A stretch of 64,000 nt of DNA from Candidula unifasciata (GCA_905116865.2 CAJHNH020002001.1:519619-583618), one strand, 5' to 3'; shown: positions 1-12,711, counted from the first letter of the stretch. Numbers and translations are program-made. The notes: generated from the sequence alone by a model not told the origin.

Positions 1-114
1 GAATAAATGGAAAAAAATATTTAAATTCAACCAGTAGGCAGGCCAAACAATTCCCTGAGGCCTCAGAGATGTTTTTAAAAAAAAAAGAAAACCAATCAAA
101 AGGTTTTGAAAAAG

Positions 115-385
115 GAGGAAGCCCGAAGATAATTTATCACAGACATCAGAAAGAGACAGTCATCAATCTTCGGCTATGTTATGAGAAGAGGGAACATGGA
201 AGATATTGTGACCACTGGAAAAAATTGGGGAAGGAGGGAGAGAGGAAGACAACGAGAGAAGATCTTGACAGTCTTGTTGCAAGGCATGGAGGTGGGTCAG
301 CACACGAACTGATTCATGCTGCATTAGATCGGAGATTGTGGAGGGGCATGATCGCCTATGCCAGTCTGCAATGTATGATGATATT
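115..385 (+). pseudogene. LINE C-terminal relic at the left edge
   Basis: In the frame of 69-449, the reading from about KKLGKEGERKTTREDLDSLV through HELIHAALDRRLWRGMI resembles the GRGRPRTTxxDxL...LDRxxWRxxI end of many LINE proteins, followed by GTATGATGATATTC, an ATG-type tail. The part upstream of 180 is not recognisable. Partial and degenerate. Confidence 0.55.
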
Positions 386-927
386 CATATTGAAAAGAAA
401 TGTAGAAACAATTACCATACACAGAAATAGAAAACCTATACGTGGTTAAAGGGGCTGCTTACCCCTCCCCCCCCTTTCCCTCTTTCGCAAATGTCCTAGG
501 TGTGGGAGGTCAACCCCCACCCCACGCCCAATTTTGGGATGTGCGCAACTCCCCCCCCCCCTTTTTGTTTGTTCTAAACAATGTGTTTTCATGGGGGGGG
601 GGGTGACGCAAGGTGCCGGAGCGCCCGGGTTCAGGCGCCTTTGGACGAAGCGGGCTGACGCGGTATGAGAAATGATCTTATTAATGTGTCTATACTGAAG
701 CAACAGCTGGTTGTGTTTAGGTGATCAATGATGGGCTTTGTAGCTGCTGAAATGTGAGTTGTGTATGGAGATGTGTTGCCCCATGATCGTTACGGTCGGA
801 GGCAAGTGTGGATCATAAACGACAACTTCTATGGATCGATGTATCGGCGGATATGTGGATGGGTGAGCGGAGGAACTGAGGGGAAGACAGACAAACGTAA
901 AAACAGACACACAAAATAATGAAGGCA

Positions 928-1613
<686 letters not shown>

Positions 1614-1619
1614 CATGAC

Positions 1620-3140
1620 CAGTCTACTTGTCGATACGCCATCTGTCAGCTGGTAGTTCATTTCGCGCTGAACTATACATTTAACTAAACTGGTTTAGCC
1701 ACACATCCTAAGAGGCACTTGGACAATCTCTATAACTGTTATTACTGTCAAAATGTTGGCGGAATGTATAGGGCGTTCATCAACAAGTGTGTCATTATTC
1801 ACTTCAATTTCCAGTCGGTTGAGTTTAGAAATGACGCTGTTGTTGAATCAAATAGATTGAAGAATGTTTTCTTGCCTGCTTGGCCACTTCAGCGCGCAAT
1901 AGGGGAGAGCACTCTATGTTCTTTTAATTTTGTCAATAATTTCAAGTTGTTGTGTGTATAATTCCCATGTATTTGTTATATATAATTTATTTTATGATAG
2001 TGTATATCTCATAATTCGAAACTGCACGTCTGTCTGTCTCCCTGCCTGCATTCATGCCTAGATTGTTAGGTAGGTAAGATTAGCTGGTGTCATTTTAAAC
2101 GATAGGGCCTCAGAGCTTTATCAAGTTTAGGGCCTCAGTCCTGGAAATGTATGACAAGTGACACAGGAAAGATAAGCCCAGGTTCAGAAGAATCTTCCCC
2201 AGCAAGTACATGACATTTGAGGACCCATCATCTGCAGAGACGCTCGGTTCTTAACAAGGGCGTCATTAGTCTTTGGTTCTTAACTTTAGCACAAAGCCTG
2301 GGCACACATCATGATCCCTCACTGAGTCTGCTTTGTTAGCTCTAAAGGAAAGGTAACACCAATACGTTTGAAACAAGGCATGCTGCAGACTCTGTTAGAT
2401 CATAAGAATAGTGCTTTGATTTCAATGTTTCTTTACTCAAACAGGACATGCAGTGCCTGCTTTACATTCGATGACACAAAACATTGGAACACGTAAATGT
2501 TTTATTGCGTCTAGTCAGTCGTTATTTAGTCTTTAGTCAAGGTTCGAAGGTCACGGCTGCCGATGGGTTGCCCAATAGCTGCTCAGACCCCGTGTCGGCA
2601 TAAATCACACAAAATATCCGTCAGTGTCCCATCTGAAAACTAGTGAAAGACAGAAAAATCCTGAAGCTCGCTTATGAATGTCTGCAATGCATACACACAG
2701 TACTGCATATGTACACTCATTTCCGAACGTAATCGGCTACCCGCCAGTTTTAGTGCAGTAATCCATGCCTGCACTGGATCGCAGGTTCCTTTGTAACCGA
2801 TGGGAGCCCTTGTATAACCTTACGACTGAACGGGGCTTAGCGGGATTTGTGCATGTGGGATTCTCGTCCTTGAGGTGCTTATACTGCTGCAGACTGCAAT
2901 CCTGGACGGGGTAAACTGCAACTTTCTTGCAAATCACAACAAAACAGTCGTTGGCACAGCTGGTCTACTTTATACTAGCTGACATGATTCCTACCTAACC
3001 TACGCTGAAACATCAAATCCTGTTTTAATCCAGTTTAGCCCAAACAACTTACCAGCGAAGATATTTCCGGTCCAGTTTTTTTTAAAGACCTTTTCTATGA
3101 CGTACTGGCAACTTTCCCTGGCAAATGTTTGCCTTGACAC
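1620..3140. other. No gene recognised
   Basis: Unique-looking sequence. It contains the repeat phrase at 2080-2150 shared with 46.6 kb and an HP-like fragment at 2815-2905. Short frames (for example 1719-1961) lack any recognisable domain. Confidence 0.6.
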
Positions 3141-3146
3141 CGAGTG

Positions 3147-3748
3147 TAATGTGTCTGGTGACTGTATTAGAGACATCAATTACCGCCTACCTTGTTATGT
3201 GGGTACGGTGTCGTGGTACTTGTACCACTGCATTACATTATTGAGGTTATTATGAGTTTTTGAACAACGGATCAACATCATGGCACACAGGTAGTAACCC
3301 ATAAGTGCTCCGTTCTTTTTCTAACTAAAGTATGAATACTATGAAGCTCAGCACAGTGCACAGGTTCTGTAGCACCGGCGAGGATCCTGAAATACAATGG
3401 GTAGATTTTTAACTCAAAATTTTGCCTGGGCATCGCCGTTAGGCTACTCTTTTCGAATTCCAACTGCCAAGGGATTTTTATGTACGCAACAATGCACACG
3501 GGCGTCCAGTCTCACTACCCAGAGACCAGGTGGAATTACTAGAAGTCCAAATTCACATGAAAAAATTCCAGCCCTTACAGGGATTTGAACCAGGACCTCT
3601 AGCATTCGATGCGGACACATGCCTCGAGACCACGCAGACCCCTCACCGAGTTTAAAATGTCTGTATCAGAGGCATCAATTACCGCCTACATTGTTGTGTG
3701 GGTACATTGTCGTGTTACTTGTAACACTGCATTACATTATTGACTAAT
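3147..3748 (+). repeat. ~95-bp direct repeat flanking SINE-C
   Basis: Copies at 3150-3245 and 3660-3745; a third diverged copy at 5348-5400 (ATGTCTGATGACTGCATCAG). Confidence 0.7.
3262..3648 (-). mobile_element. SINE-C copy, minus strand, between ~95-bp direct repeats
   Basis: On the minus strand: tRNA-like region with CCTGGTTCAAATCCCTG (B box), then body through GGACGCCCGTGTGCATTG, GGTTACTACCTGTGTGCCAT. About 95 bp of flanking sequence (3150-3245; AGACATCAATTACCGCCTAC) is repeated at 3660-3745, too long for a normal target duplication. Confidence 0.8.
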
Positions 3749-3759
3749 GAATAACTGAG

Positions 3760-3965
3760 TCACGTTCAACACCCAACAGGACCGTAGAACGAGCGATTGA
3801 CATCAGGTGACACAAAGTACCACCATTCGGATGAGAACACCCCCTCTCACCCCCCTCCTCCCACACACACAGGTCCCGAAACCCAGTTCTATATTAGCGC
3901 TCCTGAGGATAACCCTGTTGGGGCTTTAAAATAACAAACCATTGCGTCCCATACTGGAGCGGAAT
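3760..3965 (-). mobile_element. HP-related repeat, minus strand
   Basis: CACCCAACAGGACCGTAGAA, GACACAAAGTACCACCATTC, GGGGCTTTAAAATAAC, end ATTGCGTCCCATACTGG. Belongs to the subfamily at 23.6 and 39.2 kb. Confidence 0.65.
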
Positions 3966-3988
3966 TAGCTTTTGACCATTAATTGATG

Positions 3989-4252
3989 GGGAGTCGCCGT
4001 GGCGTAGCGGCTAGGCGTTCGCGTGTGCATCGGAAGGTCGTGGGTTCGCTCCCTAGCGGAGCCGGAAATTTAAAAAAAATGACCTTCACTCCCAGGTCAA
4101 CCCAGCCTTGAGTGGGTACCAGGTGCAGTCCTTGGAAGTAAAGGCGGCCGACATCTTATTGACCACATCACCGATTGGTCTATAAAAATATATGTCTAGC
4201 CCTATATGCCCCATACGCCTAAAGGCGTAGAAAAGGGACCTTAACTCTCTTA
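3989..4252 (+). mobile_element. SINE-B copy with 12-bp target-site duplication
   Basis: tRNA-like head GGAGTCGCCGTGGCGTAGCG (A box TGGCGTAGCGGCTAG), B box GTGGGTTCGCTCCCT, body with GTCAACCCAGCCTTGAGTGG, end GCCTAAAGGCGTAGAAAAGG. CATTAATTGATG at 3977-3988 is repeated at 4253-4264. Confidence 0.9.
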
Positions 4253-4344
4253 CATTAATTGATGTGTAGTCATTGGAGGCGAGGTGCTTTTTATTGATGT
4301 CATTGTAGTGGGAGAACTAATGTTGAAACCCTAATCCCAATCGT

Positions 4345-4574
4345 GTCGGCTCTGTGGCCAAGTCGATGCAAACGCTTCGTAATACCGGGATGCCGGGTTC
4401 GATCCCAGCTGTGGGCTATGCACCTTGCGTTGGTTTCGACAGTGGTGTTAAGAAAGCCGACCGTCCAGTAGGCAATGGCAAACTACTGGACGTAAATTTA
4501 CCTAGAAAAACCACACAACAGCAAGGGGCTGTTGGGGTTGGTTCTGCAACGTCCTGTAAAGGATACGCAACTAA
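4345..4574 (+). mobile_element. SINE-A copy with 17-bp target-site duplication
   Basis: tRNA-like 5' part: GTGGCCAAGTCGATG as A box and GGGTTCGATCCCAGC as B box, then a unique body ending GTAAAGGATACGCAACTAA. Flanked by CCCTAATCCCAATCGTG (4329-4345) and CCCTTATCCCAATCGTG (4575-4591), one mismatch. No functional tRNA. Confidence 0.88.
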
Positions 4575-4714
4575 CCCTTATCCCAATCGTGTTTCGCTAA
4601 AGAACTATTGATGCGTAATAGACACGGGATCAAGCTAAGAACTCAGGACTCTCAGTCGGTAGACCTGGGTTTGGTGATGGGTTTTTCTGTCGAAAGCTAA
4701 AACGCAGATCATAA

Positions 4715-4925
4715 CCTGAACTGTCTGTGGATCGGAAGGTCGTGGGTTCGGATCCTGAGGAAACCGGACTTTCTTCGAAAACAGTGCAGTCCTGTGAAAT
4801 AAAGGCGGCCGGCGTAATGCTGACCACGTCACCCAGCAAGTGCCGATTGATCTATAAAATATAGTTCTAGTCTTTTACGTTCAGTACGCCTGAAAGCGCG
4901 GAAAAGGGTCCTTTACGTTTTTACA
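4715..4925 (+). mobile_element. 5'-damaged SINE-B copy
   Basis: Starts around GGATCGGAAGGTCGTGGG (B-box region) and continues through GAAATAAAGGCGGCCGGCGT to CGCGGAAAAGGGTCCTTTAC. The head is replaced by unrelated sequence. Confidence 0.75.
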
Positions 4926-4929
4926 AAAA

Positions 4930-6725
4930 GGGTTTTGAAGCAGCCAGGGTGGGTCGTTTGACGAGTTTAATCCTGACTATGTTTACTTCTGCAATCTACT
5001 GAGCATAAGTTCCAGGGCTACCAATGCTGGGTTTTCCCCCCAGATCTGGGTTTTTGTTTGTCGCCTGGGGGAAATCTGTTTTTTTTTTTTTTAAATATAT
5101 TCTTATAAAAAAGTGGTAAATGTTTCGTTTCGTAAATATAAATTTTGTACATTTTAACAGTCTGGTTTTTTTTTTTTTTTTGTTCTTTGTTTTTGTATTG
5201 CTTGGGTTGTTGTTTAGCTAAGCTGGTTTTTTTTTTTTTTAAATGCCACTGGCAGCCCTGAGCATAACCGACTTATTTCCGGTTCATTAACTTTACACAC
5301 TGAAGACTTACTGTCACCGTCCCAGACAAATTGTTACAGGTAGCCCGCATGTCTGATGACTGCATCAGAGCTATCAATTAGCTGCCATCTTGTCTTGCCC
5401 GTCGGGCGTGGTTCTAGTTTTCACACTAACATATAAGATATGAAGCGTGGACGGGAGACATGCTTTGATGCTTAATAAATATCCTACCCCAAACAGGAGA
5501 AATCCACAGGTCACGGGACAGTCTAATATTTCAGGGGGTGGTAGATACATTGCAAGTAGTCGTGGGACCCATGATGCACTCTCTCGTGGGACGTAGGTTG
5601 GTTGTGGTTAGGGCCAGTTCTTGAAGTTTTAGGGTCGTTAAAAGCATCAAAAAGCCGGGAAACCCAGTCTTACCACCTTATAAAACGTTGGACTGTCGTG
5701 TGACGTCATCTGGGGTAATAAAAAAATAAGGAACCCACGCTTTGTTTGGCTTTTACAGCTTTGTGGGAAGAACTGTTGAAGGTGGTCTCATCTCAGCTTG
5801 ATTGTCTTGTATGCTGAAAGTATCCAGCAGGTGCGCCTTCTCCACATTTGTTAGACGCTAAAGCTAAACAGCGTATAGAAGTTCTCTTACTGGGTTTTTG
5901 TTTATACATAGACTATTTGAACACATTATTATAATTGTTACATTCATTTATCAATCAGCATATTAATTTTACTATTATTATTTTTGGGTAAAATCCCATT
6001 ATTACGAACCTGTTTACCAAGAACACCCAGTTAAAATAAACAGAATTTGGATCCCAGCATGTATGTTTTGTTGTTGTGAGTCCGCAGTTAGCACGCATTT
6101 ATCTGGGGTTTGGACAGCATTCATTTGGAGCTGATTTGTTTTTTACTGCAACATGCCATAACTAAAAACTTCCTAAAGAAAAAGTATGGGCTGTATAGGG
6201 ACATAAATCCAATTAAAGAGAAACAAATGCAGAATAAATATGACCTATTTAAGTATCAGTAATACAATAACAAAATTACTAAAATCACACAACATTCAAG
6301 GATGTCAGACACACGTGAAGATTATCTACACAAAAAATGTTGTACTTATATTGCTTTTAATTTCTTCAAAACATTTCTATTTCTAAGAATTCACGTGCCT
6401 CCTTTGTATAGTTATGTATCAGCTAGCCTTTATTTGAAACAATTAGTTTAAATACTCTGGACTTTAGGACGAATTTTGTTTGACATGTCAAATTTCACAA
6501 CAACCGAATTCATGACACAGCTGATCGAAACAGGGATGATCCGACTGAAATATTTAGTTCAACTTTATCCTCACCTATATTATCTGCAATAGGTCTGGCA
6601 CAATATTATAATATCTATCATAATATCAGACTTTTGTCACTATTTAGCTGAGATTCATCAAGGACAGAGTAGTTTGAACATTTTCCTTTATCATTTAGTC
6701 TAGAAAAATCTTTAATTTGATTATC
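4930..6725. other. No gene recognised
   Basis: Contains T-runs near 5080, 5168 and 5228 and the reversed CCTAGGTCCCAC-like phrase at 5556-5600. No convincing coding or RNA signal. Confidence 0.6.
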
Positions 6726-6869
6726 ACCAGGATTGCCAATTCAAAATTTAGATTTTTTCAGTACTGTAGTAATTTTTTGTAAAACAATATATGATGTCAA
6801 AATATTACAAGTTACAGTATATAATATAACATGCAAAACGGAGAAATTCATTGCCCGGTAAACTGTGTC

Positions 6870-7195
6870 TGGATATAAAGGTAAAGGTAAAGTCGGGAGA
6901 TGTGAACCGGCGTCATTGCACACGGTTATAAACTATAAGTGCTCTGCCACCAGTACGGACAGCTGATAAGAATTGTCTGCATGTGTCGCCGTTCGCACGT
7001 AACTCTGTAGCTACAGCGACGTTGCTCCATTTACCCAGAGTGTCAACTCTGGTACCCATTTCCTAGAGGCTGGGTGAACCCCGGGAGCCGCCCGGTTTCG
7101 AACACGAACACCGACCGTGTGCTGCAGCGAGTCGCAGCTGGATTTAAAAGCGAGCCTCTTATCGACTGCGCTAACGTGGCCCCCACAATGTCTGA
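6870..7195 (-). mobile_element. tRNA-like SINE (minus strand), family E
   Basis: Minus-strand head GGGGCCACGTTAGCGCAGTC with AGCGCAGTCGATAAGAGG as A box and GTTCGAAACCGGGC as B box, then a body ending TTTACCTTTACC. A weaker relative may lie at 8970-9230 (GGTAAAGTCGAGAGGAT, GCATCGCCGTGATACG). Confidence 0.6.
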
Positions 7196-7264
7196 ATACA
7201 ACTGGATAGTGCCCGGACAACCTCTAGTATTATGAGATAATGAACATGGAAATATATTTGATAT

Positions 7265-7600
7265 ATCATGAGGAGAAACGGACAGAGAATCATCAAGCTG
7301 GAATCCTTATTCTTCTTATCCTTCGCGTTCATCGGCCGTAAATTCCATGGTTGTTCGTCCACCTCTGGACTTTCGACTTTTTTTCCAGAACCTGAGTGTT
7401 GGTGCACATTTGGTTTTGCAGATCTCACTTATTTGTGTGCCGACTGTTGGTTCATTGTCTCTCAGGCAGATGCACTCCGACTTCGAAGGAAACCCCCAAT
7501 TAGTCCACTCTTATGACATGCTTGATGGGAGGCAGTGGTTCTGTTCTTGTTTTCCCCATAATGTAGCCATGGAAACCAGACAGGGGAAAAGGAGGAATTG
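7265..7600 (-). mobile_element. SINE-D copy, minus strand
   Basis: Family defined by GTTCGTCCACCTCTGGACTT, TCTCAGGCAGATGCACTCCG, and a TTCTTCTT end (GAA tail on the minus strand). Shared with 51.69-51.97, 40.2, 61.9 kb (same orientation) and 11.6, 50.4, 62.3 kb (opposite). Its tRNA-like head is uncertain. Confidence 0.65.
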
Positions 7601-7689
7601 AAATGGAAAACAAACAGACTGAGGAAACGAGGGTGTCTAAAAGAAACCCTGAGATTAATACTTTTGAGAGAGACTACAACCGATTGATT

Positions 7690-8560
7690 CGACTCCATGT
7701 ACACAGAGGGCCATAAGAAAGTATTAAATATAACATAACAAAACCCTTGACCCATTAGGGTCGTGGAGGTGTATTGATGGAAGCACTAGCACAGTCAATC
7801 ATTACAGAAGTCCACTGTGCGTGGAGTCACATTTATTTTTGTTCCGGGACACGCAGGCGCCAATAGAAATGAAAGAGCTGACAGGTTGGCTGGATCTGCT
7901 ATCACTACCGACGGTCGGCCTATGGATCATGCTGATATTATCAATGCCCTCAGAGAAATGGGAAGGATAGAGGACTTTGGTGGCAGTGAATCCACATCAC
8001 TCGCCAGAATGGCAGACTTTGGAATTCAGATCGGCATAGCAAAAAACGAGACGCACACCGGACACGCCAGAAGGCTTGTTAATCAACATAGAACTGGTAC
8101 TATTAGCCATCGGACGTTAGGGTTCATACTGAGAGGAAGATCTGAGCACCTATGGACATGTCCGAAGTGCAATTATGATAATAACTAACTAACTAACTAA
8201 CTAGCACATAAAACCGGCCATCTTTCTCTGTCTTCCTCTTGATAAATAAGTTTATGATAACTTATTCCTGTCGATTTCTTGATGTTGTCATTCCATGTTC
8301 TTCTTTGCCCTCCTCTTCTTCACTACCCCCTATGTTCCTTGAAGTACAGTCTTTGCAATCAAAGCATGTCTCACCACGTGCCCAAACCATTCTAGCTTGC
8401 GTCGTTTCACCACTGCCAAGAGAGGCTCCTTTTGTGCCGCAAATGTTTATATAATGTCTCTGACATATTTATTAGTTTTATGTTCTAAATACCCAATTTG
8501 TAAAATGTATCTGTAGCATTTACATTCGTAAGCCCGAATCCTTCTTTCCAGTTCCACAGT
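7690..8560 (-). pseudogene. Minus-strand LINE 3' part, split by a nested insertion
   Basis: Read on the minus strand, 8560-8209 gives a reverse-transcriptase C-terminal tail (for example KRRKLEWFGHVVRH). The 3' end at 7784-7720 has CCTAATGGGTCAAGGGTTTTG and a TTATG-like tail. 7785-8208 is the nested RNase H LINE and its duplicated target. Same family as 28,385-28,700 and probably the end at 23.4 kb. Confidence 0.75.
7794..8199 (+). pseudogene. 5'-truncated RNase H LINE insertion with AACT tail
   Basis: Open frame 7817-8188 encodes the C-terminal end of an RNase H domain (FVPGHAGANRNERADRLAGSA) and the terminal Cys motif LWTCPKCNYDNN. It ends in an AACT tetranucleotide tail. ACTAGCACA occurs at 7785-7793 and again at 8200-8208 as a 9-bp target-site duplication. 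The insertion interrupts a minus-strand LINE whose uninterrupted relative is at 28,390-28,460. Hallmark of target-primed reverse transcription. Confidence 0.88.
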
Positions 8561-8854
8561 GGGAGTCTTAACTCTCACACCCGTAACAGAAGATATACAA
8601 CACAACAGAAAGTTCTACATGACATGGTTTTCCTGAGGAGCTGTTTGTGGTTTGGTCTCGTATGATATCGAGAGGAATGCACATGATACAACGGAACGGA
8701 GTTTAGGATGTGAGCTCTTTATGACGTATACAGACATAACAAAATGGCATGATGATGAAATCTGAAGCGTTACCTGACAACTCAAGAAGATAGGTTTTCC
8801 ATAAATTCCTCACATCATTTAGGACTTAACAAATCACGCAAAAAACATATTCCT

Positions 8855-8860
<6 letters not shown>

Positions 8861-8937
<77 letters not shown>
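8861..8937. repeat. GA dinucleotide tract
   Basis: About 38 uninterrupted GA units. Confidence 0.98.
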
Positions 8938-8943
<6 letters not shown>

Positions 8944-9555
8944 CAAACAGATAAAAGCTAAAAATTGAAGGGTAAAGTCGAGAGGATCGACTTCATTGCA
9001 TCTGGTTTTATCCCATCTGTCTCAGTCTTTCTCCGCAAAACAGCTAGCCACCTGCCTAGAGCGCCGCCTAGAGCAAGATTTCCGTAGCTCCTGTGACGAT
9101 CCCCATGGATCTCCGTGAAACTGCACTCGTGAATGGAACGGCATCGCCGTGATACGAACCTAGCAGAGGCAAGAGTGAAAGCAAGCCAACTAAAGGTTTC
9201 TTTACAAGCCAATGGCACATTGGGCATTTGAGGTTAGACTCGCATTATTATTGGCTAATCGACACTTAATGGATAATGGGGTCATTATCATCACACCGGC
9301 CGCGTTAACTTCCCAGGACTTCACCTGATACCCATTTAAGGCTGGGTCGACCTGGGAACTAAGGACGTGTGTGGGGAAAAAATCCGGTTGTCATGCGTAG
9401 TTGAAGAGATAAGATTGTAGCGCAGCAACCATAAACAGATAACACTAGACCTCACGTGTGAAACCCAGAAAAGGTTGTAAAGAGCTATGTCGTCAGTCGG
9501 ACTAGACTGCACACCAGGGCATCCCTTCGGTACTTTGAGGTTTGAAGTGTGAGGT

Positions 9556-9948
9556 TTGAACAACGGATCAACATCATGGCACACGGGTCGAAACCCATCA
9601 ATTCTCAGTTTTTCTTCTAAAAGTCTGAGTCTGAAGAAGCTGAGCACAGTGCACAGGCTCTGTAGCACCAGGGAGGATACAGAAATACTTTGGGTAGATT
9701 TTTTTAAAAACTCCAAGTTTTGCACGGGCAGCGCCGTTATGTTACTTTTTTTTTTTTCGATTTCCAACTGCCAAGTAATTTTTTTACGTGTGCAACAATG
9801 CACACAGGCGTCCGATCTGACTACCCAGAGACCAAGGGGAATTACTAGAAGTCCAAATGCACGTGAAAAAAATCCTAGTCCTTACCGGGGATTGAACCCG
9901 GAACCTCTAGCACTTGAGGCGGACACCATGTCTTGAGACCACGCAAAC
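9556..9948 (-). mobile_element. SINE-C copy, minus strand
   Basis: Minus strand B box CCGGGTTCAATCCCCGG, A-box-like GTGTCCGCCTCAAGTGC, body with GGACGCCTGTGTGCATTG and a 3' end ATGATGTTGATCCGTTG. Frames over it on both strands are shadows. Confidence 0.8.
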
Positions 9949-10257
9949 CCATTCGGTTCTTTATAACTGCAGGACTATTCAAATATTATTACTCAGGGAC
10001 AAACATTTTGAAAATAGAGATCGTCACAGATCAGAAGCTCGAGTTCCAGCTGAGATAGATCATTAATGCAGTGCAACTGACAATGATCCGCGGGCCAGTT
10101 GCTAGGCCTCCTCGAGCCAGATTTGGCTCGCATGCTGTCAGTGGAATAGCCGTGAACTACTGTATACTCAACAATACGAACTAACTAGATATTTTAAGGT
10201 GTCAGTTTGCTGTAGTTACATATTTAATTATGACTACATGTGTAAACTTCAGTTGAG

Positions 10258-10480
10258 TTGAGTCAAGAATTGACATCACGGCACTCTGAGCATTCCCATG
10301 TGTGCTCCGTCCTCATCTTCAGCAGCCAGCGCAGAGTTCCAGTACTGGTGGTACCGGTCACAATCTGTTTATGTCTGTCTTGCCTTTCCTCTGTGTGTAG
10401 TGAGCAGGCCAGACCCTCTGGTTACACCAAGGTGCCTCATTCTCTCCGGGTCATAATAATCTTGTTTCTCTGCTGAGTCC
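10258..10480 (+). repeat. Unclassified interspersed repeat (pair with 41.9 kb)
   Basis: CTCATCTTCAGCAGC, AGAGTTCCAGTACTGGTGG and CTGTCTTGCCTTTCC correspond to 41,880-42,050 (CTCATCTTCAGCAGC, AGAGTTCCAATTACGATGG, CTCGCCTTTTCC). Frames over it are not genes. Confidence 0.5.
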
Positions 10481-10792
10481 GTTGCTCGTTCCAAAGGGCC
10501 TTGACCACATCTGCCTGGTCATGTATCAATTCACCACCCAGTGGTGCAGATCCAGAAAATATGTCTGCCTGTTCATTACCCACTACGCCGGCATTGCCTG
10601 GAAAAAAAGATCAAAAGAATGCGCGCTACCCGTGACCATGTAAGCATCAATGATGAGAAAACAAAATTGTCAAAGATACCAACAGAACATCATTCAGATG
10701 TCATGCTAGGGAACATGACAAAAAAGGTAACGGGTAATTCACCTATTTTGGGTAGCAATTTTGACTCTCAATGAGAAACAACGAAGGAAATT

Positions 10793-11345
10793 ATGATACG
10801 CATTAGCAAAGCATCAAGGGTCTTTAAAAGCCCCAACAAAATTTGGAACTCCAAGTTATACAGCTTTAAGACCAAACTGCGAATCTTTCTTTCTAATGCT
10901 GTTTCAATTCTAACATGTGCCAGTGAAAGTTGGAGAACTACCAAAGATATCGAACGAAAGTTAAATGAATTTGAAAATAAATATCAGAAAAATCATGAAC
11001 CAAAAAAAAAAAAAAAAAACGGGATGAATTTAACACACAAAAAAATGTGGACAAATACCTGTATCGATTGCAAACAGACGACAAAGGTATAGATACATTG
11101 GGCACATTCTGAGTCGAAATGAGCAAAGAATTATAAAACAAGCACTCAAATGGGAAACAAACGGTCTGAGACAAAGAGGACATCCAAAGAAAATATTAGA
11201 AAGAATATTGTTACGAAGAGCTACAAATTGCTGGGCTCAACTCCATGTCAGAAATTGAAGGAGTTGCCTGCAATAGAGCGGAGTTGAGGAATTTGAATGC
11301 GAGCTTTTTGTGACGTTTAACGGCACACATGGGATGATGATGATA
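10793..11345 (+). pseudogene. LINE RT C-terminal relic with ATG tail
   Basis: NKIWNSKLYSFKTKLRIFLSNAVSILTCASESWRTTKDIERKLNEFENKY is the post-catalytic RT segment. After an A-rich slip at 11,000-11,020 the reading resumes in other frames (HILSRNEQRIIKQALKW). It ends with GATGATGATGATAAG. Confidence 0.75.
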
Positions 11346-11559
11346 AGCATCAGTATGAAGAACAACGGCCCTTATCTGCACAGGACTAAGTTAAACCTGG
11401 CTGGTGGAGATGTTCTGGGTGCCCTAATTAAAACTTCTTTGTGGGTTGAACGGGGTCTCTGAGGTGGTCCGCCTTCCGGATTTATATTCTATCATCTCAG
11501 GAAGGTATAATTAACATTTAGGTAGCAGCCAGGGGGCACAAACGGATCTATCGATTGGT

Positions 11560-11725
11560 CCAGGAGAAAGGAGCCAACACAAATATGCCTTCCTCATCTA
11601 AAAAAACAGATGTGCACGAAAAAGTCAAGTCCTGGAAAAAAGACCAAAGTCCGGAAGTGGACGAACAGCCAAGACTTTCCATCAAAGTTTATAGCTTGTG
11701 ACTGCGAAGAATAAGATTTTACTTC
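11560..11725 (+). mobile_element. SINE-D 3' fragment
   Basis: AGACCAAAGTCCGGAAGTGG, ACGAACAGCCAAGACTTTCC, TGACTGCGAAGAATAAG. Plus-strand counterpart of the 3' part. Confidence 0.55.
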
Positions 11726-11761
11726 ACTGTGATGCATTATGTGAAAGGTATGGGACTGTAC

Positions 11762-12041
11762 GGGAGTCGCCGTGGCCGAGCGGCTAGACGCTCGTCGCGG
11801 ATCGGAAGATTCGTGGGTTCGCTCCCTGGCGGAGCCGGACTTTTTTCAAAAATGACCTTGGCTTCCAGGTCGACCCAGCCTTGAGTGGGTACCGGGTGCA
11901 GTCCCGGGGAAAGTAAAGGCGGCCGGCGTGATGCTGACCACATCACCCATCTTGTGCCGATTGGTCTCTAAAAATATAAGTCTAGCCCTATATGCCCTAT
12001 ACGCCTAAAGGCGTGGAAAGGGGTCCTTTACTTTTTTTAAC
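11762..12041 (+). mobile_element. SINE-B copy with 10-bp target-site duplication
   Basis: Head GGAGTCGCCGTGGCCGAGCG, B box GTGGGTTCGCTCCC, T-rich 3' end. GGGACTGTAC at 11,752-11,761 and 12,042-12,051. An unrelated minus-strand frame over it is a shadow. Confidence 0.9.
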
Positions 12042-12122
12042 GGGACTGTACAGTCACTAATTCACCGCATGTGTTAATTGCAATATTATTACACAATCGT
12101 CTTAATGTGGGATGACATTCTT

Positions 12123-12300
12123 AGTTATTTGAAACCTCACCCTGGCTTTTGCCGGAGGCCCTGAATATAGCCGGGCCATAAATATGGGCTAACACCTGAA
12201 CTGGATTTCCGGGACCTCTCCACGGGTGATCCTCATCCGTATTGGTGGCACTTTGTGTCACCGGGTGTTAATCGCTTGTGTGATGTCCTGGTGGGGTAAA
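12123..12300 (+). mobile_element. HP repeat, next to GA and ACAG microsatellites
   Basis: CTCACCCTGGCTTTTGCCGG hairpin region, CCATAAATATGG block, CTCCACGGGTGATCCTCATC, GTTAATCGCTTGTGTGATGT, ending GGTGGGGTAAA. Here a hairpin arm, CCTGGCTTTTGCCAGG in other copies, is altered. No coding potential. Confidence 0.8.
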
Positions 12301-12301
12301 C

Positions 12302-12465
<164 letters not shown>

Positions 12466-12711
12466 GTGAAAGATATGTGTTAATATTTAAATAGTTGTGT
12501 TTATCAACGCAGGAATGCAGAAGGCAGGCTAAATAACGGCATTATCAGAGCACTACAAGTAAACATTGCACATATAGAGATAAATGGTCTATAAAAGATT
12601 CTGGGTTAGATCTGCGAGAAACCTGAAAGACGGGTCTGGAGCTGGAGGTGTCTGTACACGTTGTGCTTGGCTGGTGATGCAATATTATAAATTCTTCTAC
12701 TAGTTCAGGCG

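Noticed and set aside
3995..4065. tRNA gene at the SINE-B head
   Set aside because: Same reasoning; the sequence continues without a mature 3' end and is repeated at many sites.
4345..4420. tRNA gene
   Set aside because: A and B boxes are present, but the acceptor stem does not close and the unit recurs with target duplications and a fixed 3' body: a SINE.
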